A stretch of 34,975 nucleotides of DNA from Martinezella miluonensis (lineage in GTDB: Bacteria; Pseudomonadota; Alphaproteobacteria; Rhizobiales; Rhizobiaceae): NCBI RefSeq assembly GCF_900094545.1, contig NZ_FMAH01000060.1:1-34975 (forward strand), written 5' to 3'. The number at the start of each line of letters is the position of its first letter. Positions within the stretch are counted from its first letter, which is position 1. The translations under genes and the position numbers were made by a program. This document shows positions 23,069 through 31,716 of this stretch, piece by piece. The notes below the pieces were generated by a model. It was not told the origin of the DNA and ran no database searches. It worked only from the letters and a program-made list of their open reading frames with translations.

Positions 23069-24508
23069 TCAGGGCTTCTTCATCACCTGCCCGTTTACCG
23101 TCACCGTCCGGCTTTCGTCCATTGTGACATCCCAACGCAGGCGGCCGTCCGGATCCGTCTTTGCAAAGCCCTTGGCCGCGAGCAGGCTGAAGGAGACCCT
23201 GTTCAGACGTGGCTCGGCTTTCGCAGCCTCTTGAATGGCCGAAACGGTCTTGTCGAAATCGCGCGCCAGGATTGTCGCCTGCAGCGAATAGTCGGTGTGA
23301 GCCTTGGTTGACCCCTTCAATGTACCCGAGGCCTCTATGTCGTAGACGCCCGAAGTAGCGCTGATCTTTGGAAATTCAAGCGTCCCGTATCCGCTCGGAA
23401 ACATCGTGCGTTTGACGACCTCACCGGACATCGGCGTCTCCCGCGTCGCAACCGCATCGAGGGCCGTATCGATGAGGCCGGAGAAGTTGATATTGGGCAC
23501 GCCGAGCTGCACATCCAGCGTCTCGGGCAGGAATGGCGCGTAGGCTGCAGGGATGAGATCCGCGTCCGGGGTGAAATGCTCCGCCCGCAGCTCGAGATTG
23601 ACATTGGATGCCTTGGTCAAGCCGTCCATCTTGAAGCTGTAGTCGACGCGCTTGACGCCAACCTTGCCCTTGTCCGTGGCAACGGCGGCATTGCTCAGCG
23701 TCACCGTTTTGGTGAGCGAGCCGAAAATAGGCAAGGCACGATGTACCAGCTGTTCGAACTTCTCGCTGCCGCTTTCCGAAAGCTGCTTGGTCTTGACGTG
23801 CTGCACAAAGAAACGGATGAGCGCGCGCAACTCCTGCGCAGGCAAACTCGTCGCAGTCACATTGCTGATGACGCTGTCTGCGCTGAAGCTGACAAGCAAG
23901 CCGCGCGGCAAGGTGAATTGCTCGCTCAAACGCTGCAATGAGCCTTGCATTTGCAGATCGACCTTACCCGTCTCGCTGTTATCGGTCACCGTATGGGCAA
24001 AGGAGGCGCTATCGATGGAGGCGTCGACCTTGCGGCCGCTCTTGGCTCCGCTGCCGACGCTGGAGAATTTCACGCCGCTGCTCTTGATGCCCATCGACCG
24101 CATCATCTCGATCGCCGGATCGAATATGCCGTCGAAGGAGCTGGAGCCGATCGAATAGGCAATATCGGATGTCGGCGAATGCACGGCGATATCGAGGCTG
24201 TTGTCGCCCTTCAGGTGCCACCGGCCCTTTTCGACAGGCTGGGCAAACAGGGATAGCGGCTTGAAACCGGTGACGGAGAGCACGCTGGAATTGATCTTGT
24301 CGAAGAACTTCGCGAGATCGTAGGTAATTTCATACTGATCGCCCGCCGGCTTGACGGTCACGAAGTCGCTGCGAATGAGATCGCGCGAAAGCGATTCCGT
24401 CAGAACATTGCGGAGATCGGTGGCGCCCTGCTCGCTGATGTCGGCCGCCTGCGATGCGCCGGCAAAGCCCACGGAAAAAATCGCGGCGACGATAACCTTG
24501 GAGCGCAT
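23069..24508 (-). CDS. Secreted protein of unknown function, tandem paralog 1
   Basis: The 479-residue exported protein has a signal peptide ending ASQA (about residue 21) and is the likely first gene of this minus-strand group. It shares the layout of the paralog downstream: EQGATDLRNVLT, QYEITYDLAKFFDKI, TGFKPLSLFAQP, MFPSGYGTLEFPKISATSGVYDIEASG, LARDFDKTVSAIQEAAK, LAAKGFAKTDPDGRLRWD and the terminal VTVNGQVMKKP. The two have diverged substantially in the central third, so the duplication is old rather than recent. GAAAGG precedes ATG 24508, and the gap to the downstream paralog is 112 bp. No catalytic motif is visible; a lipid- or protein-binding envelope role is only a guess. Confidence 0.82.
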   Translation of the reverse strand: MRSKVIVAAIFSVGFAGASQAADISEQGATDLRNVLTESLSRDLIRSDFVTVKPAGDQYEITYDLAKFFDKINSSVLSVTGFKPLSLFAQPVEKGRWHLKGDNSLDIAVHSPTSDIAYSIGSSSFDGIFDPAIEMMRSMGIKSSGVKFSSVGSGAKSGRKVDASIDSASFAHTVTDNSETGKVDLQMQGSLQRLSEQFTLPRGLLVSFSADSVISNVTATSLPAQELRALIRFFVQHVKTKQLSESGSEKFEQLVHRALPIFGSLTKTVTLSNAAVATDKGKVGVKRVDYSFKMDGLTKASNVNLELRAEHFTPDADLIPAAYAPFLPETLDVQLGVPNINFSGLIDTALDAVATRETPMSGEVVKRTMFPSGYGTLEFPKISATSGVYDIEASGTLKGSTKAHTDYSLQATILARDFDKTVSAIQEAAKAEPRLNRVSFSLLAAKGFAKTDPDGRLRWDVTMDESRTVTVNGQVMKKP

Positions 24509-24810
24509 GCTCGACCTTTCTCTTTCTTGACCCTGATCGATTGGATTCGACTGTTGAAGAGGCCGAGGGTATATGTCAAGGCGTTGATAGAAATGGCGTC
24601 ACCGGCTCATAGCGTGAGTTGCAATGTCATCACAGACCTTCGCATTCCGGAGGCGCTTGCACCCTGAGCCACTTTGTATTATACGCCACGCGTCCGCGTA
24701 GACACCCTTGGAGGCACCGCGGATGAGGTAGGGCACGCCCTCCTCCAGTTCAGCCGACACGGCAATGGCCGACCGGATGAACTCTCCAAATAACCTCGAA
24801 AGGAATAGCT
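24509..24810. other. Divergent intergenic region between paralog 1 and rplY
   Basis: This 302 bp region must hold promoters for both directions. The rplY-side promoter candidate is listed separately. No small gene or known RNA was recognised. Confidence 0.45.
24657..24685 (+). promoter_or_regulatory. Candidate promoter of rplY
   Basis: TTGCAC (24657-24662), 17 bp spacer, TATACG (24680-24685), about 125 bp upstream of rplY. The TTGCAC/TATACG combination fits strong sigma70-type promoters. The resulting long leader could be structured. Confidence 0.45.
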
Positions 24811-25425
24811 ATGAGCCACGAAAGCTACGAGCTCAAGGCCGAGGCGCGCGAACGGGTTGGTAAGGGGTCCGCCCGTGAACTTCGCCGCAATGGTCTGATT
24901 CCCGCTGTCATCTATGGTGACAAGCAGGCCCCCATTTCTATCGCTCTCAACACCAATGAGGTGACGAAGCGCATCCACGCCGGCGGCTTCCTCACGACGA
25001 TCGCTACGATCGACGTCGATGGCAAGAAGATCAAGGTTCTGCCGAAGGACTACCAGCTCGATCCGGTCCGTGACTTCACGGTTCACGTCGACTTCCTGCG
25101 CGTTTCCGGCAACACCGCCGTTACGGTCGAAATCCCGGTCCACTTCGAAAACCACGAGAAGTCCCCGGGCCTCAAGGCTGGTGGCGTACTGAACATCGTT
25201 CGTCACGAAGTCGAAGTTCATTGCCCGGCCGACGCCATTCCGGAATTCTTCTCCGTTGACCTCAGCGGCCTGAAGAGCGGCGACAGCGTTCATATCTCGA
25301 ATGTGAAGCTGCCGAAGAACGTTACGCCCGTTATCGCCGATCGCGACTTCACGATCGCAACGATCGTAGCTCCGGCTGCCGGTCTTGCTGAAGAAGTAGA
25401 AGGCGGCGAAGAAGCCAGCGCCTAA
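24811..25425 (+). CDS. rplY: 50S ribosomal protein L25, general stress (CTC) form
   Basis: The 204-residue long form of bL25 has an N-terminal 5S-rRNA-binding domain (about 1-92), with ELKAEARERVGKGSARELRRNGLIPAVIYG and LPKDYQLDPVRDFTVHVDFLRV, and a C-terminal CTC/TL5 beta domain (about 100-190) with GGVLNIVRHEVEVHCPADAIPEFFSVDLSGLKSGDSVHI. It ends in an acidic tail, EEVEGGEEASA. It binds 5S rRNA in the large subunit central protuberance. AAAGGA about 9 bp before ATG 24811 supports the start. The rplY-pth neighbourhood is common across bacteria, but here a GGDEF-EAL gene and a binding-protein gene separate them. Confidence 0.96.
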   Translation: MSHESYELKAEARERVGKGSARELRRNGLIPAVIYGDKQAPISIALNTNEVTKRIHAGGFLTTIATIDVDGKKIKVLPKDYQLDPVRDFTVHVDFLRVSGNTAVTVEIPVHFENHEKSPGLKAGGVLNIVRHEVEVHCPADAIPEFFSVDLSGLKSGDSVHISNVKLPKNVTPVIADRDFTIATIVAPAAGLAEEVEGGEEASA

Positions 25426-25450
25426 TCGGCCTCTTCATCGTAAGCATTCG

Positions 25451-25484
25451 AACCCGCCTCCCTTTGGGGATGGCGGGTTTTTTC
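25451..25484 (+). terminator. Rho-independent terminator of rplY
   Basis: AACCCGCC (25451-25458) pairs with GGCGGGTT (25472-25479), with TCCC/GGGA pairing inside, followed by TTTTT. Strong and 25 bp after the stop. Confidence 0.9.
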
Positions 25485-25665
25485 GTGCATGGCGATAATA
25501 TTAGAGAAAGTAAAAATAAGGACTTCTTGAATCTATACTTTCATTCATTTCCATTAACCCCAGAATTTCAGCAACATTTAACGGATTCATGAAAATCTGC
25601 GCGAAAGGGTTGTAGGGAACGGTGCCCCAAATCCGCCGGCCTATGACTGGGGAGCAAACTGAACG

Positions 25666-28032
25666 ATGAGCCATTCGGTCGAAAACAGGTTTTTCGCGAT
25701 CGTCTGTGGTGCGCTGCTGGTTTTCGTAGCGCCGCTCTTCATTTTATTCCTCTTTCTGTCTTCCGAACGCGCGGAAAAGGAAATTAAGGACCATATCACC
25801 GTTCTGCTCGTCGCCAATGCTCAGGCACTGGCGAAGCCATTGTGGGACCTGGACGAAGACAGCGTGACGCAGATCAGCGCCACGACAGTCGCCGAGGGTG
25901 CGATCGTCAGGGTGAACGTCCGTGACCTTTCCGGTCAGCTCGACGTTACGCAATCGACCATCCCGAAATCCTACAAGGGCAATCTGGAAGCGGTCTCCCG
26001 TGCGATCATCTACAATGGCATCGACGGCGCGAAGAAACTCGGCACCATCACCGTCTATTACCCCGTGCTTGGCCTTTTCGACGGGTTGAAGAATGAAGAA
26101 ATCGTCTTCATCTCCATCTTCATCTTCGCGGTGCTGACGGTCTTCGGTGCAGCGTTGATCGGCAACCGCATTTTCGTCATTCAGCCGCTGATGCGGCTGA
26201 CGCACGCCGTCGAGGCCACGCGCCGGCTCGGCTCACGTCATCACGTCGACTGGCAGTCGAACGACGAGATGGGCCGGCTCGCCAGCAGCTTCAACGACAT
26301 GCAGAGCAAGCTGCAGCGTGAAGAAACGGAACTGAAGTTTGCCCATCGCCGGGCAACGGACACCTATAATCTGACGCCCGCCATGCTGTTCTCCCTCGAC
26401 AAGGACGATTGCATCGCCGCCGTCAGCAACTATTGGCTCGCAGCCACCGGCTATGATCGGGCCGAGGTGCTTGGGCGCCAGTTTGCAAGCCTCGTCCTGC
26501 CGGAATCGCGCTCGGAATATGCCGAACGCAAATACGGCAATCTCGACAGCGCCGCGCGCCTTGCCGTGACGGTGAAATTCCTTTGCCGGGACGCGCGAGT
26601 GATGGATGTCCTGATCCTCGAGACCACAGCGATCCAGGACGGCCTCTCGCTTTCAGTCATGACCGACGTCACCGAGCTCAAGCAATCCGAGGACCGCAAT
26701 CTGCGGCAGGCGATCACCGATCACCTGACCGGACTTCTCAACCGCCAGGGCTTCGAGACGGCGCTCGACGCCAAGATCAACGAGTCGGACCTGCGCCGGA
26801 GCGAACTCGCCTGCCTCTTCATCGACCTCGATCGCTTCAAGTGGATCAACGACAATATGGGTCACGCCGCCGGCGATGCGGCGCTGCGCGAACTCGTCTC
26901 CCGCCTGCAGCAGTGTTTGAAACCCGGAGATATTGCCGCCCGCCTGGGCGGCGACGAATTCGCGATCCTGCTGCTGGCGGAAGACGCCGAAGCGAGAGCC
27001 TTCGAGATGTCGGCGCTCATTGCCGAAATCTTCGAGGCGCCCTTCGATGGCGACGCCCGCCTCAGCGCCAGCATCGGCATCGCGATATATCCGCGCCAGG
27101 CCGCCAATGCGGCCGAACTGCTGCTGAAATCCGATATCGCCATGTACGCCAAGAAGCGCGACGGCAAGAACGGCGCACAGATCTTCAACAATGACATGCT
27201 CGACGTTTCCCGCCGTCGCGCCGAGCTGGAAAGCAATATCGAAAGCGGCCTCAACGAAGACTGGTTCGAGGCCTATCTGCAGCCGGTCGTGAACGTCGAC
27301 GACCGCGCGATTGCCGGCTTCGAGGCACTGATGCGCCTGCATCACCCGCAAAAGGGAATTCTGCCCCCTGCCCACATCATCGAGGTCGCCGAAGAGACCG
27401 GATCCATCATCCGCATCGGCAACCGCATCATGGAAAAGGCGATCGCCACTTTCGCAAGGCTGTCGCGCTTTGACGGCATGCAGGACACCTACCTCGCCAT
27501 CAATTTTTCGCCGCTTCAATTCGAGCCGGAGCTGCCTGTGCGCATCGCCGCTCTGCTCTCGCGCTACGATATTTCACCGCGACGCATCGTCGTCGAGATC
27601 ACCGAAGCCGTGCTTATGGATGACAATCCGGAGACGCGCATGGTCGTCAACGAGCTCTGCCGTTATGGCTGCCGCATCGCGCTTGATGATTTCGGTACCG
27701 GCTACTCGTCGCTGAGCTACATCAATCGCTTCCCGGTCGACATCATCAAGATCGACCAGTCCTTCATTCGCGCAATCAACGACACGGCTTCCGATGTCAG
27801 CGCCAAGAGCCGCATGCTGGTCGAAAGCATCACCACGCTGTCGCACAAAATGAACTGCACGGTTATTGCCGAAGGCGTGGAAACCGAAGAGGAATGCGCG
27901 ACCTTGCGCACCATGGGCATCGATTACGGCCAAGGCTATCTGTTCTATCGACCGCTGCATCCGGACAATCTGATGAACGCGCTTGCCGTCCTGCAGCAGG
28001 ATTGTCTATCCCCAATAGCACAAGCGTCATAG
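25666..28032 (+). CDS. Membrane PAS-GGDEF-EAL cyclic-di-GMP enzyme
   Basis: The 788-residue protein has membrane helix 1 (about 11-33), a periplasmic sensor domain (about 34-143), helix 2 (about 146-168), HAMP (about 170-222), PAS (about 232-345), GGDEF (about 350-505) and EAL (about 525-775). The cyclase motif GGDEF is intact at 428-432. The upstream inhibitory I-site reads KPGD (419-422) instead of RxxD, so product inhibition may be weak. The EAL domain keeps E553 in FEALMRLH and the downstream INFSP, EITEAVL, DDFGTGYSSL, IKIDQSF and EGVETEEE motifs, so phosphodiesterase activity is plausible too. A solute-binding protein gene follows after 14 bp, suggesting a periplasmic sensing partner. 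Confidence 0.93.
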   Translation: MSHSVENRFFAIVCGALLVFVAPLFILFLFLSSERAEKEIKDHITVLLVANAQALAKPLWDLDEDSVTQISATTVAEGAIVRVNVRDLSGQLDVTQSTIPKSYKGNLEAVSRAIIYNGIDGAKKLGTITVYYPVLGLFDGLKNEEIVFISIFIFAVLTVFGAALIGNRIFVIQPLMRLTHAVEATRRLGSRHHVDWQSNDEMGRLASSFNDMQSKLQREETELKFAHRRATDTYNLTPAMLFSLDKDDCIAAVSNYWLAATGYDRAEVLGRQFASLVLPESRSEYAERKYGNLDSAARLAVTVKFLCRDARVMDVLILETTAIQDGLSLSVMTDVTELKQSEDRNLRQAITDHLTGLLNRQGFETALDAKINESDLRRSELACLFIDLDRFKWINDNMGHAAGDAALRELVSRLQQCLKPGDIAARLGGDEFAILLLAEDAEARAFEMSALIAEIFEAPFDGDARLSASIGIAIYPRQAANAAELLLKSDIAMYAKKRDGKNGAQIFNNDMLDVSRRRAELESNIESGLNEDWFEAYLQPVVNVDDRAIAGFEALMRLHHPQKGILPPAHIIEVAEETGSIIRIGNRIMEKAIATFARLSRFDGMQDTYLAINFSPLQFEPELPVRIAALLSRYDISPRRIVVEITEAVLMDDNPETRMVVNELCRYGCRIALDDFGTGYSSLSYINRFPVDIIKIDQSFIRAINDTASDVSAKSRMLVESITTLSHKMNCTVIAEGVETEEECATLRTMGIDYGQGYLFYRPLHPDNLMNALAVLQQDCLSPIAQAS

Positions 28033-28046
28033 CAACGAGGACCCGC

Positions 28047-28778
28047 ATGCGAAAGCAGCTATTCATCCTTGCAACCAGTCTGTTTTCGCTGACTTTTCTC
28101 TCTCCTGCCCGCGCAGAAACCGTCCATTTCACCACCGAGGAATACCCCCCTTTCAGCTATCGCGACGGCAAGACGCCTGTCGGGGCAAGCACCGAGCAGG
28201 TGCAGAAGGTGATGGCGGCGATCGGTGTCGACTACACGATTACGGTCCTGCCCTGGGTCCGTGCCTATAATCAGGCGCTGACGGACCCCATGACCTGCGT
28301 CTTCTCCACCGCGCACAATGAAGAACGCAATACGCTCTTCAAATGGGTGCAGCCGTTGCTGATCGACCGCAACATCCTGATCAAGCACAGCGGCTCGAAA
28401 GTCGAAGCCGCAAACCTCGACGAGGCCAGGAAATATCTCGTCGGCACCTGGCGGGAGGATTACACGGAGACGATATTGCGCCGGAACAATTTCCCGCGCA
28501 TCGACTTGGGCAGCGACTTCAAGGCAAGCCTGAAGAAGCTGATCAGTGACCGTATCGACCTGATGCCGATCTCGGAATTCTACTTCGACAAGTTGAAAGA
28601 AGAAGGCAATGCGGTGGAGAAGGTAACCGTCCTTTCACAACAGTCCTTGGGGATCGCCTGCCAGAAGGATTTCCCCGCCGACCTCCTGGCCAGGATGCAG
28701 ACGGCGCTGAATGCGCTGATTGCCGATGGAACGCAGAGGCAGATTTTCCTGAAGTACGGCCTGCACCTCGGCAACTGA
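28047..28778 (+). CDS. Periplasmic solute-binding protein (SBP_bac_3-like) paired with the GGDEF-EAL gene
   Basis: The 243-residue protein has a signal peptide (cleavage after ARA, residue 23) and a single type II periplasmic binding fold. The mature protein starts ETVHFTTEEYPPFSYRDG, typical of amino-acid/polar-solute binding family 3; PWVRAYNQALTDP, YLVGTWREDYTE and DRIDLMPISEFYFDKL follow. No ABC permease or ATPase genes are nearby. ATG 28047 has GAGG upstream and is 14 bp after the stop of the cyclic-di-GMP gene, so the two are probably co-transcribed. It may deliver a ligand signal to that protein's periplasmic domain rather than feed a transporter (inference). Confidence 0.85.
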   Translation: MRKQLFILATSLFSLTFLSPARAETVHFTTEEYPPFSYRDGKTPVGASTEQVQKVMAAIGVDYTITVLPWVRAYNQALTDPMTCVFSTAHNEERNTLFKWVQPLLIDRNILIKHSGSKVEAANLDEARKYLVGTWREDYTETILRRNNFPRIDLGSDFKASLKKLISDRIDLMPISEFYFDKLKEEGNAVEKVTVLSQQSLGIACQKDFPADLLARMQTALNALIADGTQRQIFLKYGLHLGN

Positions 28779-28851
28779 CCGCATCCCGTCTTGACTTTGC
28801 CGCCAAATCCCTGTCGTGAAGGGCATCGGTATTTTCCAAGGGGTGAAGCGC

Positions 28852-29571
28852 ATGCTTCTCATCGCGGGCCTCGGCAATCCGGGCGCCAAATATCAGGCCA
28901 ACCGCCACAATATCGGCTTCATGGCCGTGGATGCGATCTATCGCCGCCATAGCTTTTCGCCCTGGTCGAAGAAGTTCAAGGCGGAGATTGCCGAAGGCGA
29001 GCTCGGCGGCCAGAAAGTGCTGCTCATCAAGCCGCAGACCTTCATGAATCTCTCGGGCGAAGCAGTCGGCGAAGCCATGCGCTTCTACAAACTCCAACCC
29101 TCCGATCTCGTGGTGATCTACGACGAACTCGATCTGGTCGCCGGCAAGGCGCGATTGAAGACCGGTGGCGGCCATGGCGGTCACAACGGCATCAAATCCA
29201 TCGATGCCCATGTCGGCCGCGAGTATCGCCGTCTGCGTCTCGGCATCGGTCATCCCGGTGCCAAGGAACTCGTGCACAATCACGTTCTCGGCGATTTCGC
29301 CAAGGTGGACCGAGACTGGCTTGAACCCTTGTTCGATGCGCTTGCGGATAACGCCGACATGCTGGTGCGCGGTGAGGATTCGCAACTGATGAACAAGATC
29401 GCGGTCGCCCTGGGCGGCAAGGCGGAAGACGACGCGCCGAAGCCGGAGAAGAAGGCGCCGACGGCCAAATCGCATATTCATCAAGCCCGCAATCACAGCC
29501 AGCCGAAAATCCCGGAAACCGGCCCCATGGCGGAAATGCTGAAGAGGATGTTCGGCAAGAAGGACAATTGA
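28852..29571 (+). CDS. pth: Peptidyl-tRNA hydrolase
   Basis: The 239-residue cytoplasmic enzyme releases tRNA from peptidyl-tRNA dropped by stalled ribosomes. Conserved motifs are LIAGLGNPGAKYQANRHNIGF with the catalytic H of NRHN, KPQTFMNLSGEAV, YDELDLVAGKARLKTGGGHGGHNGI and GREYRRLRLGIGHPG. The core ends near residue 190. A basic, low-complexity extension of about 50 residues (EKKAPTAKSHIHQARNHSQPK) follows, ending AEMLKRMFGKKDN, as in other Rhizobiales. ATG 28852 is chosen over GTG 28816 because the product then starts MLLIAGLGNPG, as in the family. The GNAT gene follows after one base. Confidence 0.95.
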   Translation: MLLIAGLGNPGAKYQANRHNIGFMAVDAIYRRHSFSPWSKKFKAEIAEGELGGQKVLLIKPQTFMNLSGEAVGEAMRFYKLQPSDLVVIYDELDLVAGKARLKTGGGHGGHNGIKSIDAHVGREYRRLRLGIGHPGAKELVHNHVLGDFAKVDRDWLEPLFDALADNADMLVRGEDSQLMNKIAVALGGKAEDDAPKPEKKAPTAKSHIHQARNHSQPKIPETGPMAEMLKRMFGKKDN

Positions 29572-29572
29572 A

Positions 29573-30046
29573 ATGCTTGATGCAGCCGTCAAGGACGCCG
29601 CAAATCTCGTCATCCGGCCGATCGCGAGGACGCACCTGCCGGGGCTGCTTGCGCTTTACCAGCACCTGAACAGCGAAGATCCGATGCTGGAGCAGCAGCT
29701 GGCGGAAAGCCGCTTTGCCGAAATCCTTGCCCATCCCGGCATGACGATCTTCGCGGCCTTCGACGGCGAGTTGGCTGTCTCCTCCGTCACGCTGGTGGTC
29801 ATTCCCAATCTCACGCGCGGCGGTGCGCCCTATGCCTTGATCGAGAATGTGGTGACGCACGCCGACTACCGCCAGCGCGGCCTTGCCGGCGCGATCATCC
29901 GCCGGGCGATAGGGAGCGCCTGGGAAAGGGGCTGCTACAAGGTCATGCTGCTAACGGGGTCGAAGGACCCGGCAACGCTGCGCTTCTACGCCAATTGCGG
30001 CTTCACGCAGAACAAGACCGGTTTCCAGGTTCGCCGCCCGGCTTAA
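29573..30046 (+). CDS. GNAT-family N-acetyltransferase
   Basis: The 157-residue protein has the GNAT core. The acetyl-CoA pyrophosphate loop is ENVVTHADYRQRGLAGAIIRRAI (Q/R-x-x-G-x-G/A type, about 91-113). VMLLTGSKDPATLRFYANCGF (about 123-143) is the typical C-terminal segment with the F-Y-x-x-x-G-F pattern. The substrate is unknown and could be a small amine, an antibiotic or a protein N-terminus. The start codon is one base from the pth stop, so translation is probably coupled. It is convergent with clpS2 across a gap of only 16 bp. Confidence 0.88.
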   Translation: MLDAAVKDAANLVIRPIARTHLPGLLALYQHLNSEDPMLEQQLAESRFAEILAHPGMTIFAAFDGELAVSSVTLVVIPNLTRGGAPYALIENVVTHADYRQRGLAGAIIRRAIGSAWERGCYKVMLLTGSKDPATLRFYANCGFTQNKTGFQVRRPA

Positions 30047-30062
30047 CAGACGCCTAGCGTTC

Positions 30063-30374
30063 CTATTCTTCCGGCTCGGTCGTGAACATCAGCGGGAAGC
30101 CCGCGCTTTTTGCAAGATCGACCGCCTCCTGGGCCTTCGTCTCGGCAATATCGCGCGTACAGACCATGACAACGCAGGTTCCGAGCTTGTGCGCCGTCAT
30201 CATGACGCGATAGCCGGTCTCCTCGCTCATACGGAAAACGGCCTTGAGCACCATGGTGACGAACTCTCGCGGCGTATAGTCGTCGTTCACGAGAATGATC
30301 TTGTAGAGCTTCGGCCTCTCGACCTTCGGCTTCGTTTTAGGCTTTGGTTTCAGGACAACATCATTGTCACTCAT
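30063..30374 (-). CDS. clpS2: ClpS2-like adaptor of the Clp protease
   Basis: The 103-residue adaptor delivers N-degron substrates to ClpAP. After a K/P-rich N-terminal tail (KPKPKTKPKVERPK) comes the core YKIILVNDDYTPREFVTMVLKAVF with the N-D residues that contact the substrate alpha-amine. HKLGTCVVMVCTRDIAETKAQEAVDLAKSAGFPLMFTTEPEE follows. The tail and core closely resemble Agrobacterium ClpS2 as I recall it, a second, more selective ClpS found in Rhizobiales beside ClpS1. ATG 30374 (MSDNDVV) is preferred over ATG 30380, which sits too close to any Shine-Dalgarno sequence. No clpA gene is in the window. Confidence 0.88.
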   Translation of the reverse strand: MSDNDVVLKPKPKTKPKVERPKLYKIILVNDDYTPREFVTMVLKAVFRMSEETGYRVMMTAHKLGTCVVMVCTRDIAETKAQEAVDLAKSAGFPLMFTTEPEE

Positions 30375-30601
30375 CGGCATCACCGTTGACGACAGGGGAA
30401 ACAAGCTTTGGGCTAATAGCTGCATTATAGTGCAGCGCACCACATCGTTCAAGGACGGTCGTGTCAGGGAGACAATGCGACCGGCACCCGTAATACCCTT
30501 CCATCAGCAGAAAAGTGGCTCTTTGCATGCCCAAGACTTGACCCGCAACGGCCCTTCCCCCATAGGCACTGCAAAGATTTTCAAGATATGGACAAGGTGC
30601 C

Positions 30602-31705
30602 ATGGGTTTCAAATGCGGTATCGTCGGACTGCCGAATGTCGGCAAGTCCACTCTGTTCAACGCGCTGACCAAGACGGCGGCCGCGCAGGCGGCGAACTAT
30701 CCGTTCTGCACGATCGAGCCGAACACGGGTGAAGTCGCGGTTCCCGATCCGCGCATGCGCAAGCTCGCAGACGTCGCCAAGTCGAAGGAGCTGATCCCGA
30801 CGCGCATCTCCTTCGTCGATATTGCCGGCCTGGTGCGCGGCGCATCGAAGGGCGAGGGCCTCGGCAACCAGTTCCTCGCCAACATCCGGGAAGTCGATGC
30901 CATCGTGCACGTGCTGCGCTGCTTCGAAGACAGCGACATCACCCACGTCGAAGGCCGCATCAATCCTGTCGCCGACGCCGAGACGATCGAGACCGAGCTC
31001 ATGCTCGCCGATCTCGAGAGCCTTGAGCGTCGCACCGAGCAGACGCGCAAGCGCGCCACCGGCAAGGACAAGGAATCCATGGCGATGCTGCCGATCATGG
31101 ATGCTTCTTTGGCATTGCTTCAGGAAGGCAAGCCCGTCCGCACGCTGCTGTCGAAGCTGGACGCCGAGGAAATCCGTATCCTCAAGGGTCTGAACCTGCT
31201 GACCTCGCACCCTGTGCTTTACGTTTGCAACGTCGCCGAAGGCGATGCGGCGACCGGCAACGAGCACACGGCGGCTGTCGCCGCCATGGCCAAGGAGCAG
31301 AATTCGGAAGTCGTCATCATCTCCGCCGCGATCGAGGCGGAAGTCGCACAGCTTCCCGATGAAGAGGCGAAGGAATTCCTCTCCGCACTCGGCCTCGACG
31401 AAGCCGGTCTCGATCGTCTGATCCGCGCCGGCTACAAGCTCTTGCACCTCATCACCTACTTCACCGTAGGACCGAAGGAAACGCGCGCCTGGACGATCGA
31501 GCGGGGCACCAAAGCACCGCAGGCTGCCGGCGTCATCCACTCGGATTTCGAGCGCGGCTTCATCCGCGCCAACACCATCGCCTATGACGATTACATCGCC
31601 TACAACGGCGAAACCGGCGCAAAGGAAGCCGGCAAAGCCCGCGACGAAGGCAAGGAATACGTTGTCCAGGACGGCGACGTCATCCACTTCCGCTTCAATA
31701 CCTGA
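30602..31705 (+). CDS. ychF: Redox-regulated ribosome-binding ATPase YchF (Obg-like)
   Basis: The 367-residue universal TRAFAC-class P-loop protein prefers ATP over GTP and binds ribosomes. The G1 loop is IVGLPNVGKSTLFNALT (8-24); the G3 region is FVDIAGLVRGASKGEGLGNQFL. The coiled-coil insertion has about 60 helical residues around LESLERRTEQTRKRATGKDKE. The N-V of the altered G4 motif is in PVLYVCNVAE, and the C-terminal TGS domain (about 282-365) has YFTVGPKETRAWTIERGTKAPQAAGVIHSDFERGFIRA. Length is normal. AAGGTG lies just before ATG 30602. The gene is divergent from clpS2 and is followed by a hairpin overlapping the next gene. Confidence 0.96.
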   Translation: MGFKCGIVGLPNVGKSTLFNALTKTAAAQAANYPFCTIEPNTGEVAVPDPRMRKLADVAKSKELIPTRISFVDIAGLVRGASKGEGLGNQFLANIREVDAIVHVLRCFEDSDITHVEGRINPVADAETIETELMLADLESLERRTEQTRKRATGKDKESMAMLPIMDASLALLQEGKPVRTLLSKLDAEEIRILKGLNLLTSHPVLYVCNVAEGDAATGNEHTAAVAAMAKEQNSEVVIISAAIEAEVAQLPDEEAKEFLSALGLDEAGLDRLIRAGYKLLHLITYFTVGPKETRAWTIERGTKAPQAAGVIHSDFERGFIRANTIAYDDYIAYNGETGAKEAGKARDEGKEYVVQDGDVIHFRFNT

Positions 31706-31716
31706 TCGCCTCTATC

